Below, one piece after another: positions 25,033 through 33,408 of a DNA stretch of 64,000 nucleotides (its first letter is position 1; the number at the start of each line of letters is the position of its first letter). Source of the stretch: CAYGDP01 sp964348665 (GTDB taxonomy: Bacteria; Verrucomicrobiota; Verrucomicrobiia; Palsa-1439; CAYGDP01); the NCBI GenBank assembly GCA_964348665.1, contig CAYGDP010000006.1, positions 140,882-204,881 of the forward strand, given 5' to 3'. Position numbers and translations under genes: made by a program. Below the pieces are notes generated by a model, which saw only the letters and a list, made by a program, of their open reading frames with translations, was not told the DNA's origin and ran no database searches.

Positions 25033-25293
25033 ATGATTCGACCAATCAAAGCAGAACCGTTGTCAGGCTATCGAATTCGCGTCACCTATCCCGACGGTGT
25101 GCGGGGTGAGATTGATCTCTCCGCGCAGGTGGGACGAGGAGTTTTTACCCCGCTGGCCGATGAAGTTTTTTTTCAGACAGTCCACATTGGCCGCTACGGC
25201 CAGATCGCGTGGTCGGAGGACATCGAGATTTGTCCTGATGCGGCGTATTTGGAAATCACCGGCAAAAAATCGGCCGAGGCGACACATGCCTGA
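25033..25293 (+). CDS. DUF2442 protein
   Basis: The product is 86 residues: MIRPIKAEPLSGYRIRVTYP, then DGVRGEIDLS, GVFTPLAD, FFQTVHIG and IAWSEDIEICPDAAYLEI, the full DUF2442 pattern. This domain has a small nitrite-reductase-accessory-like beta fold and is often encoded beside DUF4160. The pair is widely regarded as a possible toxin-antitoxin module, but I know no firm biochemical role. The stop overlaps the start of the next gene by 8 bp. Confidence 0.85.
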   Translation: MIRPIKAEPLSGYRIRVTYPDGVRGEIDLSAQVGRGVFTPLADEVFFQTVHIGRYGQIAWSEDIEICPDAAYLEITGKKSAEATHA

Positions 25294-25546
25294 GGTCAGC
25301 CGATTTTACGGGATCATCATCCGATTCTATTATCGCGATCATCCACCGACGCATTTTCACGCGATTTACGGCGAGTACGAGGCGCTCATTGAGATTGAAA
25401 CGGGCGCCGTCTATCAAGGCTTCCTGCCCAAGACCGCATACGATCTGGTCAATGCTTGGCGCTTGATCCATCTCCAAGAATTGCGCGATGACTGGAATCG
25501 TTCTCGGCAACAATTGCCGCTCCTTCCAATCCCGCCGCTGGATTGA
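25286..25546 (+). CDS. DUF4160 protein
   Basis: The product is 86 residues from the ATG at 25286. MPEVSRFYGIIIRFYYRDHP followed by PTHFHAIYGEYEALI is the DUF4160 signature, with its conserved HxPxHxH-like cluster. The C-terminal helix contains LVNAWRLIHLQELRDDWNRS. With the overlapping DUF2442 gene it forms a candidate toxin-antitoxin-like pair; which partner would be toxic is not clear from sequence. The pair lies exactly between a truncated and an intact copy of a TIM-barrel gene start. Confidence 0.85.
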   Translation: MPEVSRFYGIIIRFYYRDHPPTHFHAIYGEYEALIEIETGAVYQGFLPKTAYDLVNAWRLIHLQELRDDWNRSRQQLPLLPIPPLD

Positions 25547-25643
25547 TTTTTATTGGGACGTTGCTGGCGATTTTCCTTGCGCCATTTGGGTCTATTACCT
25601 TCAACACCTTGTCTTGCGCCCGCGTTCGTGTTATTCGTGTGTC

Positions 25644-26525
25644 ATGAAGATTGTTTGCTGCTGGCTTTATGCGATTTCCAAATACGGTTATCCACCGACG
25701 TTGCCGGAGACGTTTCTTGCGATCGAGGAGATGGCGGCGATGGGATTTCGGTACGCGGAGTTGGAAGGGTTATGGAAACAGAATAATCTGCGCGCGATGT
25801 ATCGTGTGCGACACGAGGTCCGCCGCCGGTGCAACGATCTCGGCGTGAAGGTCGTCAATTATTGCCCGATCCTGCCGGACACGGTGAGTTTGGACGCGCG
25901 GAAACGGCGCCAATCGTGGGACGAGTTTGAGATTGGGATGGAAACGGCGCTCGACTTGGGTTGCGAGTTGGTGCAGCTCGATAGTTTCACGCCGCCGCTG
26001 AAATTTGTTGGCGACGCGCCGTACAAGAAGGCGATTCAATTCGGCCAGCGGATCGCGGTGCGCGTGGACGCCAAGTTTGATTGGGCGCGGCAATGGGCTG
26101 CGATTGTCGAGAGTGTGGCGCATTGCGCGCGCCGCGCGAAATCGGCGGGACTAAAACTGATCATGGAACCGAGGGTGGGGGAGATGATTAGCAACACAGA
26201 TGCGATGTTGCGATTGATGGATCACGTAGGGTCGGACAATTTCTATGCGGTGCTCGACACGGGTCATTTATACGCGCAGAAAGAGCTGTTGCCGTTGTCG
26301 GTGGAGAAGCTGGGACGTCGCATTGCCTACGTTCATGCCAGCGACAACGATGGGCGGACGAACGCGCATCTGGCGCTGGGCGAAGGCACAATCGATTGGC
26401 CAAGCCTTTTCGCGGCATTGAAAAAGCATCGGTTCGATGGATATATCGGCGTGGATGTGGGTGGCGTGCCGCAACTGACGCGGGAATACATTCGCTCGCG
26501 GAAGTTTCTGGATAAGATCGTTTAA
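25644..26525 (+). CDS. Sugar phosphate isomerase/epimerase (xylose-isomerase-like TIM barrel)
   Basis: The product is 293 residues from the ATG at 25644. Barrel strands and metal ligands of the AP-endonuclease-2/xylose-isomerase family are visible: MGFRYAELEGLW, LGCELVQLDSF, LKLIMEPRVGEM (Glu ligand), FYAVLDTGHLYAQKE (Asp and His ligands), IAYVHASDNDG and DGYIGVDVGG. It probably isomerises or epimerises a keto-sugar in the cytoplasm; Verrucomicrobiota have many such genes with unknown substrates. Its stop overlaps the stop of the convergent kinase gene by 4 bp. Confidence 0.88.
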   Translation: MKIVCCWLYAISKYGYPPTLPETFLAIEEMAAMGFRYAELEGLWKQNNLRAMYRVRHEVRRRCNDLGVKVVNYCPILPDTVSLDARKRRQSWDEFEIGMETALDLGCELVQLDSFTPPLKFVGDAPYKKAIQFGQRIAVRVDAKFDWARQWAAIVESVAHCARRAKSAGLKLIMEPRVGEMISNTDAMLRLMDHVGSDNFYAVLDTGHLYAQKELLPLSVEKLGRRIAYVHASDNDGRTNAHLALGEGTIDWPSLFAALKKHRFDGYIGVDVGGVPQLTREYIRSRKFLDKIV

Positions 26526-28549
26526 CGATCGAGTGCGGGGAGGAGAAACCAGAGCTTAATGAACCCGTCCTTACTGCCGGTGATGACGGATTTGCTGGTG
26601 GAGGAAAAAACAACGGCGTTGACTTCCGCGCCATGGTCCTTGAGGGTCGTCACTTCTTCACCTGTGATTGCATCCCAAACCTTGGCAGTGTGGTCCCAAC
26701 TTCCTGTTGCCAACCATTTTCCGTCGGGCGAAAAGGCCAGCGATACGATGCGGGTTTTATGGCCTTCCAGGGTGCCTCGATCCTGCCAAGTTTCGGTATT
26801 CCAAAGTTTTACAGTCAGGTCGGCGCTGGCGCTGGCCAGCGTAGTTCCATCTGGCGAGAACGCCAGCGCGAACACCCAATTAGCATGGCCGGTGAGGGTC
26901 GTCTTCAATTTACCTTCTTTCGCGTCCCAAATCTTGACGGTTTTATCCCAGCTCGCTGACGCCAGGGTTTTTCCGTCGGGAGAAAACGTCACAGCCCGCA
27001 CCTGATCCATGTGTCCGGTGAGAATTGCCTGCTCGTGACCATCGGACGTGTTCCAAAGGCGGACGGTGCGATCATACGCGCCAGTTGCGGCTGTTACTCC
27101 ATTGGGAGAGATTGCCACAGCGCGAACTTCGCCGGTGTGACCTTCGAGAGTGGCTTTGAGTTGGGCGGTTCGCGTATCCCAAAGGGCGGCGGTCTTATCG
27201 GTGCTTCCGGACAACAACACGTCGCCGTCCTGCGAGTAGGTCAGGGCGAGAATTGTGCCGCTATGTCCTCGTAGTTGCGTGGTGGGTTTACCGTTGAGGG
27301 GGGAGCGGATTCGGATAATGTTGTCGGCGCCGCCGGACGCAAAGGATTTGCCATCGGGCGAGACGGCGAGGGAAAAAACACCTTTGGGATGGCCGGCGAT
27401 CGTGGATTTGAGCCGGGAACGAACTTGACCGGAGAGAGATTCGGCTGTTTCCACTTCGTTGTCTTGATTGCGGAAATGAATTGCGGTGCCGATACCGGCC
27501 ACCAGCACGACGGCGGCGACGCCTGCCACAAGAGGGCGCAGGTGCCAGCGACGACGACGACGAATGGTGGAGGGATATTCCCTGGCATTCGAGCCTTTTT
27601 TCAAAATGATCTTGGTATCGGCGGGTGAAGCTTTCTCAAGGGCTTTCTCCAAATCTTCCCGCATTTCTTCGGCGGTTTGATAACGGTCGGCTGGATTTTT
27701 CGCCATGCTCTTGCGGATGATGAGGGCGCAACGTCGAGGGAAAGGTATTTTTCCCGTCTTCAATTCGGGGACGGGATCATAGCAGTGAGAATGAATCGTA
27801 GCTTCAATCGTGGTGCTTGTGTCGTAGGGCGGCTGGCCGGTGAGCAACGCATAATACGTTGTGCCGAGCGAATAGATATCGGTTCGTGCATCGAGTTTAC
27901 CGCCGCGACATTGTTCAGGGCTCATGAACGCGGGCGTCCCCATAATTTCGCCGTGTCTGACATCAGGCGCGCCTTGTTCCATGCTTTTGGCCAATCCGAA
28001 ATCTCCAACTTTCACTTCGCCTTCGGGTGTAAGCAACAGGTTGGAAGGTTTGATGTCGCGGTGAATGAACCCCCCGCTATGAGCGGCGGTAAGACCTTTG
28101 CAGGCCTCGGCGATGATCCGCGTTGCTTGCGGCCACGGCAATGTCTTACGCTCTCGGAGCAGGTCGTCAGCGCTTCCACCGTGCACCAATTCCATCGCGA
28201 TGTAATATTGGCCGTCGCGCTGGTCCACTTCGTAAATGGAAACCACGTGAGGATGCGACAAGCGCGCGGCGGACCGGGCTTCGTGAAGGAAGCGTTCGAG
28301 AAATTCCTTGTCCTCGGCGAATGTCTGGGGAAGCAGTTTGATTGCGACTTTTCGCAGCAGAAGCGTGTCCACCGCCTCATAGACCATCCCCATGCCGCCC
28401 TTGCCGACGATGCGGGTGAACTGGAATTTGCCAAGGGACTTTCCGAGGCGTGGATCGTGCGCGGTATGGATGGTGATATCAATCGCCTTTCCTCCTCGCG
28501 GTTCCGCGCCCGGAACGCGTGTTGCATGTTGTTCGTCGCTCAACTCCAT
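26522..28549 (-). CDS. Transmembrane Ser/Thr protein kinase with WD40 propeller
   Basis: The product is 675 residues. An N-terminal Hanks-type kinase (about 40-310) has VGKGGMGMVYEA, lysine in KVAIKLLP, catalytic HRDIKPSNLL, DFGLA, GTPAFMSPEQ and DIYSLG. A basic juxtamembrane RRRRRWHLR and one helix (LVAGVAAVVLVAGIGTAI, about 345-365) follow. Seven WD40 repeats then make a propeller, each with HxxxVxxxxFSPDGxxLASxSxDxTVKxWD. The kinase faces the cytoplasm and the propeller the periplasm. This architecture is common in PVC bacteria; target proteins are unknown. It is convergent with the TIM-barrel gene. Confidence 0.95.
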   Translation of the reverse strand: MELSDEQHATRVPGAEPRGGKAIDITIHTAHDPRLGKSLGKFQFTRIVGKGGMGMVYEAVDTLLLRKVAIKLLPQTFAEDKEFLERFLHEARSAARLSHPHVVSIYEVDQRDGQYYIAMELVHGGSADDLLRERKTLPWPQATRIIAEACKGLTAAHSGGFIHRDIKPSNLLLTPEGEVKVGDFGLAKSMEQGAPDVRHGEIMGTPAFMSPEQCRGGKLDARTDIYSLGTTYYALLTGQPPYDTSTTIEATIHSHCYDPVPELKTGKIPFPRRCALIIRKSMAKNPADRYQTAEEMREDLEKALEKASPADTKIILKKGSNAREYPSTIRRRRRWHLRPLVAGVAAVVLVAGIGTAIHFRNQDNEVETAESLSGQVRSRLKSTIAGHPKGVFSLAVSPDGKSFASGGADNIIRIRSPLNGKPTTQLRGHSGTILALTYSQDGDVLLSGSTDKTAALWDTRTAQLKATLEGHTGEVRAVAISPNGVTAATGAYDRTVRLWNTSDGHEQAILTGHMDQVRAVTFSPDGKTLASASWDKTVKIWDAKEGKLKTTLTGHANWVFALAFSPDGTTLASASADLTVKLWNTETWQDRGTLEGHKTRIVSLAFSPDGKWLATGSWDHTAKVWDAITGEEVTTLKDHGAEVNAVVFSSTSKSVITGSKDGFIKLWFLLPALDR

Positions 28550-28659
28550 TGTTCCTCGTTTACAAGGGGCGGTAGTAAAGCGGCTGGAGCCGTCCTTGTC
28601 AAGCGGCGATCAAATCCATTTGTATTCGGCTAAACTCGTGCTACTTTGTGCCAAATCAA

Positions 28660-29457
28660 ATGAAACTTTTGGCTTTTTTAATCATCCCGATGCTGGCGTT
28701 GCTTGGGTGCAACCGGTCGGCAGTGGAGCTTGATGAGAGCGACGAAAAAAATCCCCACTACATTTCCGGTCGCCAAAAACTGACCGCCCGCGATTATCGT
28801 GGCGCCTCGGCGGATTTTGAAAAGGCGCTCGAGATTCAACCGCACAACGCACTTTGTCATTTTGAGCTCGGCCGGTTGCTGGATGGGGATGATCTCAAGC
28901 CCAATAATTTGCCCGGTGCGATTTATCATTACCAGAAATTCATCTCTCTTAGACCGCAATCCCAGAAAGTCGAGTTGGTGCGTGGATTCATCCGGGATGA
29001 CTTGATTCGATTGGCGGCTACCGTGCCGCATTCGAATGTCGTGCCCCCGCAGGAAGTCGCCCGATTGCAGGGGGAAAATGAGGCTTTGCGGGCCGAGAAC
29101 GAGGATTTGAGGACGCGATTGGACCAGGTCACCACAGAAAAAAATCAATCCAGCGTTGCGAAGGTAGCCCAACCCGGGATCGCAATTCCCCATCCATCTC
29201 CCGATCTGCCAACCAGCTCTTCGCCGAAACCTCCCGCACCGGTCGCTCCCGCCGCAGAACCCGGTTCGTCGTCCGGGTCGCGCCCCTCCGCCGGTCGGAA
29301 ATACACGGTGCAAAAGGGCGACACGCTTAGCTCAATTTCAAGAAAATTTTATGGATCTCCCGCGTTGGCAGAGAAACTTTATTCCGCCAATCGCGCCGCC
29401 TTGCCGGACAAGAACAAATTGGCAGTCGGACAAGTGATTTCGATTCCAACTCCCTGA
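28660..29457 (+). CDS. Lipoprotein with TPR-like region and LysM domain
   Basis: The product is 265 residues. The signal MKLLAFLIIPMLALLGC ends in an LLGC lipobox, so it should be lipid-anchored. Residues 35-110 resemble TPR helices (DYRGASADFEKALEIQPHNA). A short coiled coil (QGENEALRAENEDLRTRL) and a Pro/Ser-rich linker follow. The C-terminal 50 residues (YTVQKGDTLSSISRKFYGSP) are a LysM peptidoglycan-binding domain. It is probably an envelope protein anchored between membrane and peptidoglycan. It is followed on the same strand by a membrane-anchored protein and an ABC ATPase. Confidence 0.88.
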   Translation: MKLLAFLIIPMLALLGCNRSAVELDESDEKNPHYISGRQKLTARDYRGASADFEKALEIQPHNALCHFELGRLLDGDDLKPNNLPGAIYHYQKFISLRPQSQKVELVRGFIRDDLIRLAATVPHSNVVPPQEVARLQGENEALRAENEDLRTRLDQVTTEKNQSSVAKVAQPGIAIPHPSPDLPTSSSPKPPAPVAPAAEPGSSSGSRPSAGRKYTVQKGDTLSSISRKFYGSPALAEKLYSANRAALPDKNKLAVGQVISIPTP

Positions 29458-29492
29458 TTGGCATGGGACGTGGTATAAGAGGGCGAGTTTCT

Positions 29493-30419
29493 ATGCTCTA
29501 TCGAACTGTCAGCATCCTGATTGTCCTGTTTTGGGTAGTGATGATGTCGCTCCTGGTGCGGCGGACGTATTTTCCAGAGCAAACGGTTCTCTCGCAAGTG
29601 CCCTACGCAGTGGTGCTCCGCGCTGTTTTGGACTGCGACGAGCAACCAACCTTGAACATTCGCAACACAAAACAACTCGATGCAAACGGCAAACCAACCG
29701 AGATGGGGGAATGGCGGCTCCTTGTCGAACGCGTGCAACCGACTCACGACGAGACCGGAGAAATCATTGACCCATCCATCGAGACCTCGCTGGTTTTTTC
29801 ATGGAGCTGGAAGGCGGTTTCGTCCGACGCAAAAGGCACGACCGAATGGAAGAGCGCCTACTACCGGATCAGCAATGATTTGATGTTAGAAGTGAAAATC
29901 GAGCCACCGGCGCGGGTGCAAATCAAGACCGACAGTTTTTTTGATCCGCGTCTTCGGCTGACCCGGTTTAAATCCTCCGTGCGCCTCGGTCAGTATGCTC
30001 GCGGCCATTTTCAATCCGACGAAGCATTGGTTGTTACCGGCAGCAAAGCCAGTGGCGAAGTAACCGTCCAATCGCACCTGCCGGGCTTGTCCAGTTTGCC
30101 GCCGATCCCATTTTCCAGGCTCGAACAAGCCAGTTTGAGTGGATTGCTTGCGCCCGGCAGCCTGCCAAATGTTGCCGCGCTAGCCCAATTGCCGTCGTTG
30201 TCTGGGTTGGAAGGCAATGTGCTTCCCACCAGCAAGACGAGTTGTCGCGAAGAACGCGTTCGACATGGTGGCAAAGCGCGCCGGACCTACGTGATCGAGA
30301 ACCAGTACTCAGAAAACTTTCGCGTTAAAATCTACGTCGGACGCTCCGGCGAAGTCTGGAAAGTCGAATTACCCTTTGGGATCGAAATGACCAGCGACGA
30401 AACAAGCTTCCTGCAATGA
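29493..30419 (+). CDS. Uncharacterised membrane-anchored protein
   Basis: The start chosen is the ATG at 29493 (MLYRTVSILIVLFWVVMMSL), after a GAGGG-like site; an ATG at 29463 in the same frame adds 10 residues. One N-terminal helix anchors an about 290-residue exported part with mostly beta character (SLVFSWSWKAVSSDAKGT, WKVELPFGIEMTSDE). I recognise no family. The stop overlaps the ABC ATPase start as ATGA, so the two may work together in the envelope. Confidence 0.75.
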   Translation: MLYRTVSILIVLFWVVMMSLLVRRTYFPEQTVLSQVPYAVVLRAVLDCDEQPTLNIRNTKQLDANGKPTEMGEWRLLVERVQPTHDETGEIIDPSIETSLVFSWSWKAVSSDAKGTTEWKSAYYRISNDLMLEVKIEPPARVQIKTDSFFDPRLRLTRFKSSVRLGQYARGHFQSDEALVVTGSKASGEVTVQSHLPGLSSLPPIPFSRLEQASLSGLLAPGSLPNVAALAQLPSLSGLEGNVLPTSKTSCREERVRHGGKARRTYVIENQYSENFRVKIYVGRSGEVWKVELPFGIEMTSDETSFLQ

Positions 30420-31174
30420 GCCAATCGAACAATCATTTCTCCATCCAAACCATCGGCTTGACCAAGCAATTCGGCTCCCTCACTGCGGTGGATCATCTCA
30501 ACCTCGAAGTCCGCACCGGCGAGATCTTCGCGTTCCTCGGTCCTAACGCCGCCGGGAAAACCACCACCATCAAAATTTTGACCGGTCTTTTGAAGCCTAC
30601 GTCCGGCCGCGCTCTCCTCGGCGGAATCGATATCCAGCAAGACCCGCTCGCCGCCAAACGCCTCATCAGTTATGTTCCCGATTTCCCGTTTCTCTACGAC
30701 AAACTTACGCCGGAAGAATTCCTGCACTTCGTTGGCGAACTCTATTCCATGGAAGATGACGTCATTCTTAAACGCTCCGAAGAATTGCTTCGTCTCTTCG
30801 ATCTGGATCGATTTCGAAAGGAACAAACCGAAAGCCTTTCCCACGGCACCCGCCAGCGAGTCGTCATCGCCGCCGCCCTCCTGCATGACCCGAAGATTTT
30901 TATCATCGACGAGCCTATGGTCGGCCTTGATCCCAAAAGCATGCGGTTGGTCAAAGATATCATGCGCCAGCGCGCCGCAGCCGGGGTGACCGTTTTTCTC
31001 TCCACCCACCTTCTCGGCATTGCGGAAGAACTTGCCCATCGCATTGGAATATTGCACCGTGGAAGACTGGTCGCGGTCGGCACCATGGACGAATTGCGGC
31101 GGTTAAGTGGCCGCAATGGTGCGTTGGAAGAATCGTTCCTCGCCCTCACGGACGGCGACCAACCTCCGGGCTGA
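30416..31174 (+). CDS. ABC transporter ATP-binding protein
   Basis: The product is 252 residues with Walker A GPNAAGKT (about 42-49), Walker B IFIIDEPMVGLD and a switch His in STHLLG. The signature is LSHGTRQR in place of LSGGQ, an accepted variant in Ccm/Gld-type exporters. The sequence is closest in style to ABC-2-type exporter ATPases (DrrA/YhaQ-like). No permease gene is adjacent; the coupled upstream gene has only one helix. The partner may be encoded elsewhere. Confidence 0.9.
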   Translation: MSQSNNHFSIQTIGLTKQFGSLTAVDHLNLEVRTGEIFAFLGPNAAGKTTTIKILTGLLKPTSGRALLGGIDIQQDPLAAKRLISYVPDFPFLYDKLTPEEFLHFVGELYSMEDDVILKRSEELLRLFDLDRFRKEQTESLSHGTRQRVVIAAALLHDPKIFIIDEPMVGLDPKSMRLVKDIMRQRAAAGVTVFLSTHLLGIAEELAHRIGILHRGRLVAVGTMDELRRLSGRNGALEESFLALTDGDQPPG

Positions 31175-31204
31175 TACTCCTCGTCCAAACCAACTCCGCC
31201 ACCG

Positions 31205-31225
31205 CCCATGTTTCGATGGGTTTTT
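31205..31225 (+). terminator. Possible terminator after the ABC ATPase gene
   Basis: CCCAT (31205-31209), loop GTTTCG, ATGGG (31216-31220), then TTTTT. The stem is short (5 bp), but the T-run follows directly and the site lies 30 bp after the stop. Confidence 0.35.
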
Positions 31226-31358
31226 CCAGCCGTCCCACCTTTCCGGCATGTTATTTTCAATGGAATCATAATTATATTTGTTTTAACTCGTGGATCAGAG
31301 TTGCAAAATAACAGAGGCTTGCGTTAGTGACCGGACCGCGCTACATTCCGCGCTTCCG

Positions 31359-31694
31359 ATGACCATCACGGTTCTCAAAAGCAAAGTTCACCGCGCCCGT
31401 GTGACTGGCGCGAACGTCAAATACGAGGGAAGCCTCACGCTCGATTCCGACGTGATGCGCGCCGCCGGACTGGTTGAATACGAAAAAATCCTCGTCGGCA
31501 ACCTCACCAACGGCGAGCGGTTCGAGACCTACGTGATCGCCGGTTGCCCGGGTAGCCGAGAGGTTGTCCTCAATGGCGCCACCGCCCATCTTGGCAAACG
31601 CCGCGATTTGCTCACGATCATGGCCTTCGGCCAGATGACGCCAACACGAGCCAGACGATTTCGACCCAAAAAAATTACTCTCGAGAAAGTGTGA
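31359..31694 (+). CDS. panD: Aspartate 1-decarboxylase
   Basis: PanD makes beta-alanine for pantothenate and CoA. The product is 111 residues from the ATG at 31359. The self-processing Gly-Ser is in VKYEGSLTLD, where cleavage forms the pyruvoyl group on Ser. The downstream family segments ENIxV-like EKILVGNLTNGERFETYVI, GSREVVLNGA and GKRRDLLTIMAFG are present. It stands alone, followed by a repeat pair. Confidence 0.93.
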   Translation: MTITVLKSKVHRARVTGANVKYEGSLTLDSDVMRAAGLVEYEKILVGNLTNGERFETYVIAGCPGSREVVLNGATAHLGKRRDLLTIMAFGQMTPTRARRFRPKKITLEKV

Positions 31695-31713
31695 ATCCTA
31701 ATTATTCAGACAA

Positions 31714-31788
31714 TTGTAGCGGCGCTCTACGAACGCCGATTCTGGATTATCCATTTTATAGACGGCGGTCATAGACCGCCGCTACAAA
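31714..31788. repeat. TTGTAGCGGCG repeat pair
   Basis: TTGTAGCGGCG (31714-31724) and CGCCGCTACAA (31777-31787) are exact inverted copies, 11 bp each, with further internal palindromes (GGCGGTCATAGACCGCC). The right copy ends 2 bp before the ATG at 31790 and so forms the whole visible leader of that gene. Confidence 0.75.
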
Positions 31789-31789
31789 C

Positions 31790-32863
31790 ATGAAGCGTCG
31801 CGTCAAACTTTTTATCCCCGGTCCCATCGAGGTTTCGCCCCGCACCCTGCGCGCCTACGCCTCGCCGCCCATCGGCCATCGCGGCAAGGAATTCATGGAA
31901 CTGTACGCGAGCATCCAACCGAAGTTGCAAAAGCTTTTCCATACCCAGCGACCCGTTTTCATCTCCACTTCAAGCGCGTGGGGCGTGATGGAAGCGGCGC
32001 TACGGAATCTTGTCGCGAAAAAAGTCCTCTGCTGTGGTTGCGGCGCGTTTTCCGATAAATGGTTCGAGGTCGCCCGCGCCTGTGGCAAGGATGCCGACCA
32101 ACTGAAAGTCGAATGGAGTCAGCCAATTCTGCCGGAACAAATCGAAGCGAAATTGCGCCAAGGCGGATTCGACGCCATTACGCTCGTCCACAATGAAACC
32201 TCCACGGGCGTGATGAATCCGCTCGCTGAAATTGCGAAGGTTGTTAAAAACTTTCCCGATGTCATGCTCATTGTGGACGCTGTAAGCTCGCTCGGCGGCG
32301 TAAAGATCGAGACCGACAAGCTCGGACTCGACGTCTTGCTGACGGGTTCACAAAAAGCGCTCGCCCTGCCTCCCGGCGCGGCGCTCTTCACCGTCAGCGA
32401 CCGCGCGCTCAAAAAGGCGGCGACCGTTCCCGGACGCGGCTACTACTTCGATTTCGTCGAATTCCAGAAGAACCACGAGAAAAATCAGACCGTCTCGACG
32501 CCGACGATCGGGCATTTCTACGCGTTGCGGTCGAAGCTTGATGAGATTTTCAAGGAAGGATTGCCAGCCCGTTATGCGCGCCACAAGAAAATGGCGGCAA
32601 TGGTCCACACGTGGGTGAAGAAACGCGGCTTCGACCTGTTCCCGCGTGCCGGCTACGAATCCATTACGTTGAGTTGCGTCAAGAACACTCGCGGGATTGA
32701 CGTCGCCAAACTCAAAGACGACCTCAAGAAGCGGCACGGTTTTCTCATTGATGGCGGCTACGGCGCGATCAAAGGTAAAACATTTCGGCTCGCTCACATG
32801 GGGGATGAGACGACAAAGACGGTTGCAAAATTGTTAGTGGCGGTGGATTCTTGTCTGAAGTAG
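31790..32863 (+). CDS. Class V aminotransferase (serine/alanine-glyoxylate type)
   Basis: The product is 357 residues: VKLFIPGPIEVSPRTLRAYA, HRGKEFMELY, then FISTSSAWGVMEAALRNLV. The PLP lysine is in LTGSQKALALPPG, preceded by the cofactor-binding IVDAVSSLGG, and FTVSDRALKKA follows. It belongs to the phosphoserine/serine-glyoxylate aminotransferase group, used in serine or glyoxylate metabolism; the exact amino donor is uncertain. No ribosome-binding site is visible because the upstream repeat reaches the start codon. Confidence 0.9.
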   Translation: MKRRVKLFIPGPIEVSPRTLRAYASPPIGHRGKEFMELYASIQPKLQKLFHTQRPVFISTSSAWGVMEAALRNLVAKKVLCCGCGAFSDKWFEVARACGKDADQLKVEWSQPILPEQIEAKLRQGGFDAITLVHNETSTGVMNPLAEIAKVVKNFPDVMLIVDAVSSLGGVKIETDKLGLDVLLTGSQKALALPPGAALFTVSDRALKKAATVPGRGYYFDFVEFQKNHEKNQTVSTPTIGHFYALRSKLDEIFKEGLPARYARHKKMAAMVHTWVKKRGFDLFPRAGYESITLSCVKNTRGIDVAKLKDDLKKRHGFLIDGGYGAIKGKTFRLAHMGDETTKTVAKLLVAVDSCLK

Positions 32864-32891
32864 GGAGCGACGCGGCGAACATTAGGAGTAT

Positions 32892-32918
32892 CTCGCCGTC
32901 CGAGGGCGGACGGCCTAC
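32892..32918. repeat. CTCGCC...GGCCTAC hairpin repeat, copy 2
   Basis: Same arms as at 22406-22432, but stem GTCCG/CGGAC and loop AGGG. It lies between the aminotransferase stop and the GNAT start; read in frame it would give the spurious N-terminal extension of the GNAT gene. Confidence 0.75.
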
Positions 32919-32937
32919 TATCGAACTTAGTGGCACT

Positions 32938-33408
32938 ATGGCATCTTATATTTCCATCCGCCCCGCAACCGCGCGTGATGTCGAAACGCTGGCGCGATTC
33001 AACGCCGCGATGGCGATGGAGACCGAAAAACTGCGATTAAGCCTGCCCCGCCTACGCCGCGGTGTGCGCGCTGTCTTGCGCAATCAGGAACACGGATTTT
33101 ATATCGTCGCGATACAAAATGGCACGGTCATTGGCCAATTGCTCGTCACCTTTGAGTGGAGTGATTGGCGCAACGGCCAGTTTTGGTGGATTCAAAGCGT
33201 CTATGTCGTGCCCGACCATCGCCGCAAAGGTGTGATGCGCGCGCTCTTCACCGAAGTTCGTCGTCGCGCTAAAAAAACCCGACGCATCTGTGGCTTGCGG
33301 CTCTATGTCGAAAAGGAAAACCAGACCGCCAAGCGGACTTATGAGAAACTAGGCCTAACCGCAACCCACTACCTTGTCTGTGAGGATGATTTCGTCCTCC
33401 GCCGTTAA
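32938..33408 (+). CDS. GNAT-family N-acetyltransferase
   Basis: The product is 156 residues from the ATG at 32938 (MASYISIRPATARDVETLAR). Acetyl-CoA binding is shown by VYVVPDHRRKGVMRALFTEV (the Q/RxxGxG/A-type loop), followed by LRLYVEKENQTAKRTYEKLG, typical of GNAT motif B. The substrate is unknown. The longer frame upstream would translate the palindromic repeat. The stop overlaps by 4 bp that of the convergent phosphoesterase gene. Confidence 0.9.
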   Translation: MASYISIRPATARDVETLARFNAAMAMETEKLRLSLPRLRRGVRAVLRNQEHGFYIVAIQNGTVIGQLLVTFEWSDWRNGQFWWIQSVYVVPDHRRKGVMRALFTEVRRRAKKTRRICGLRLYVEKENQTAKRTYEKLGLTATHYLVCEDDFVLRR

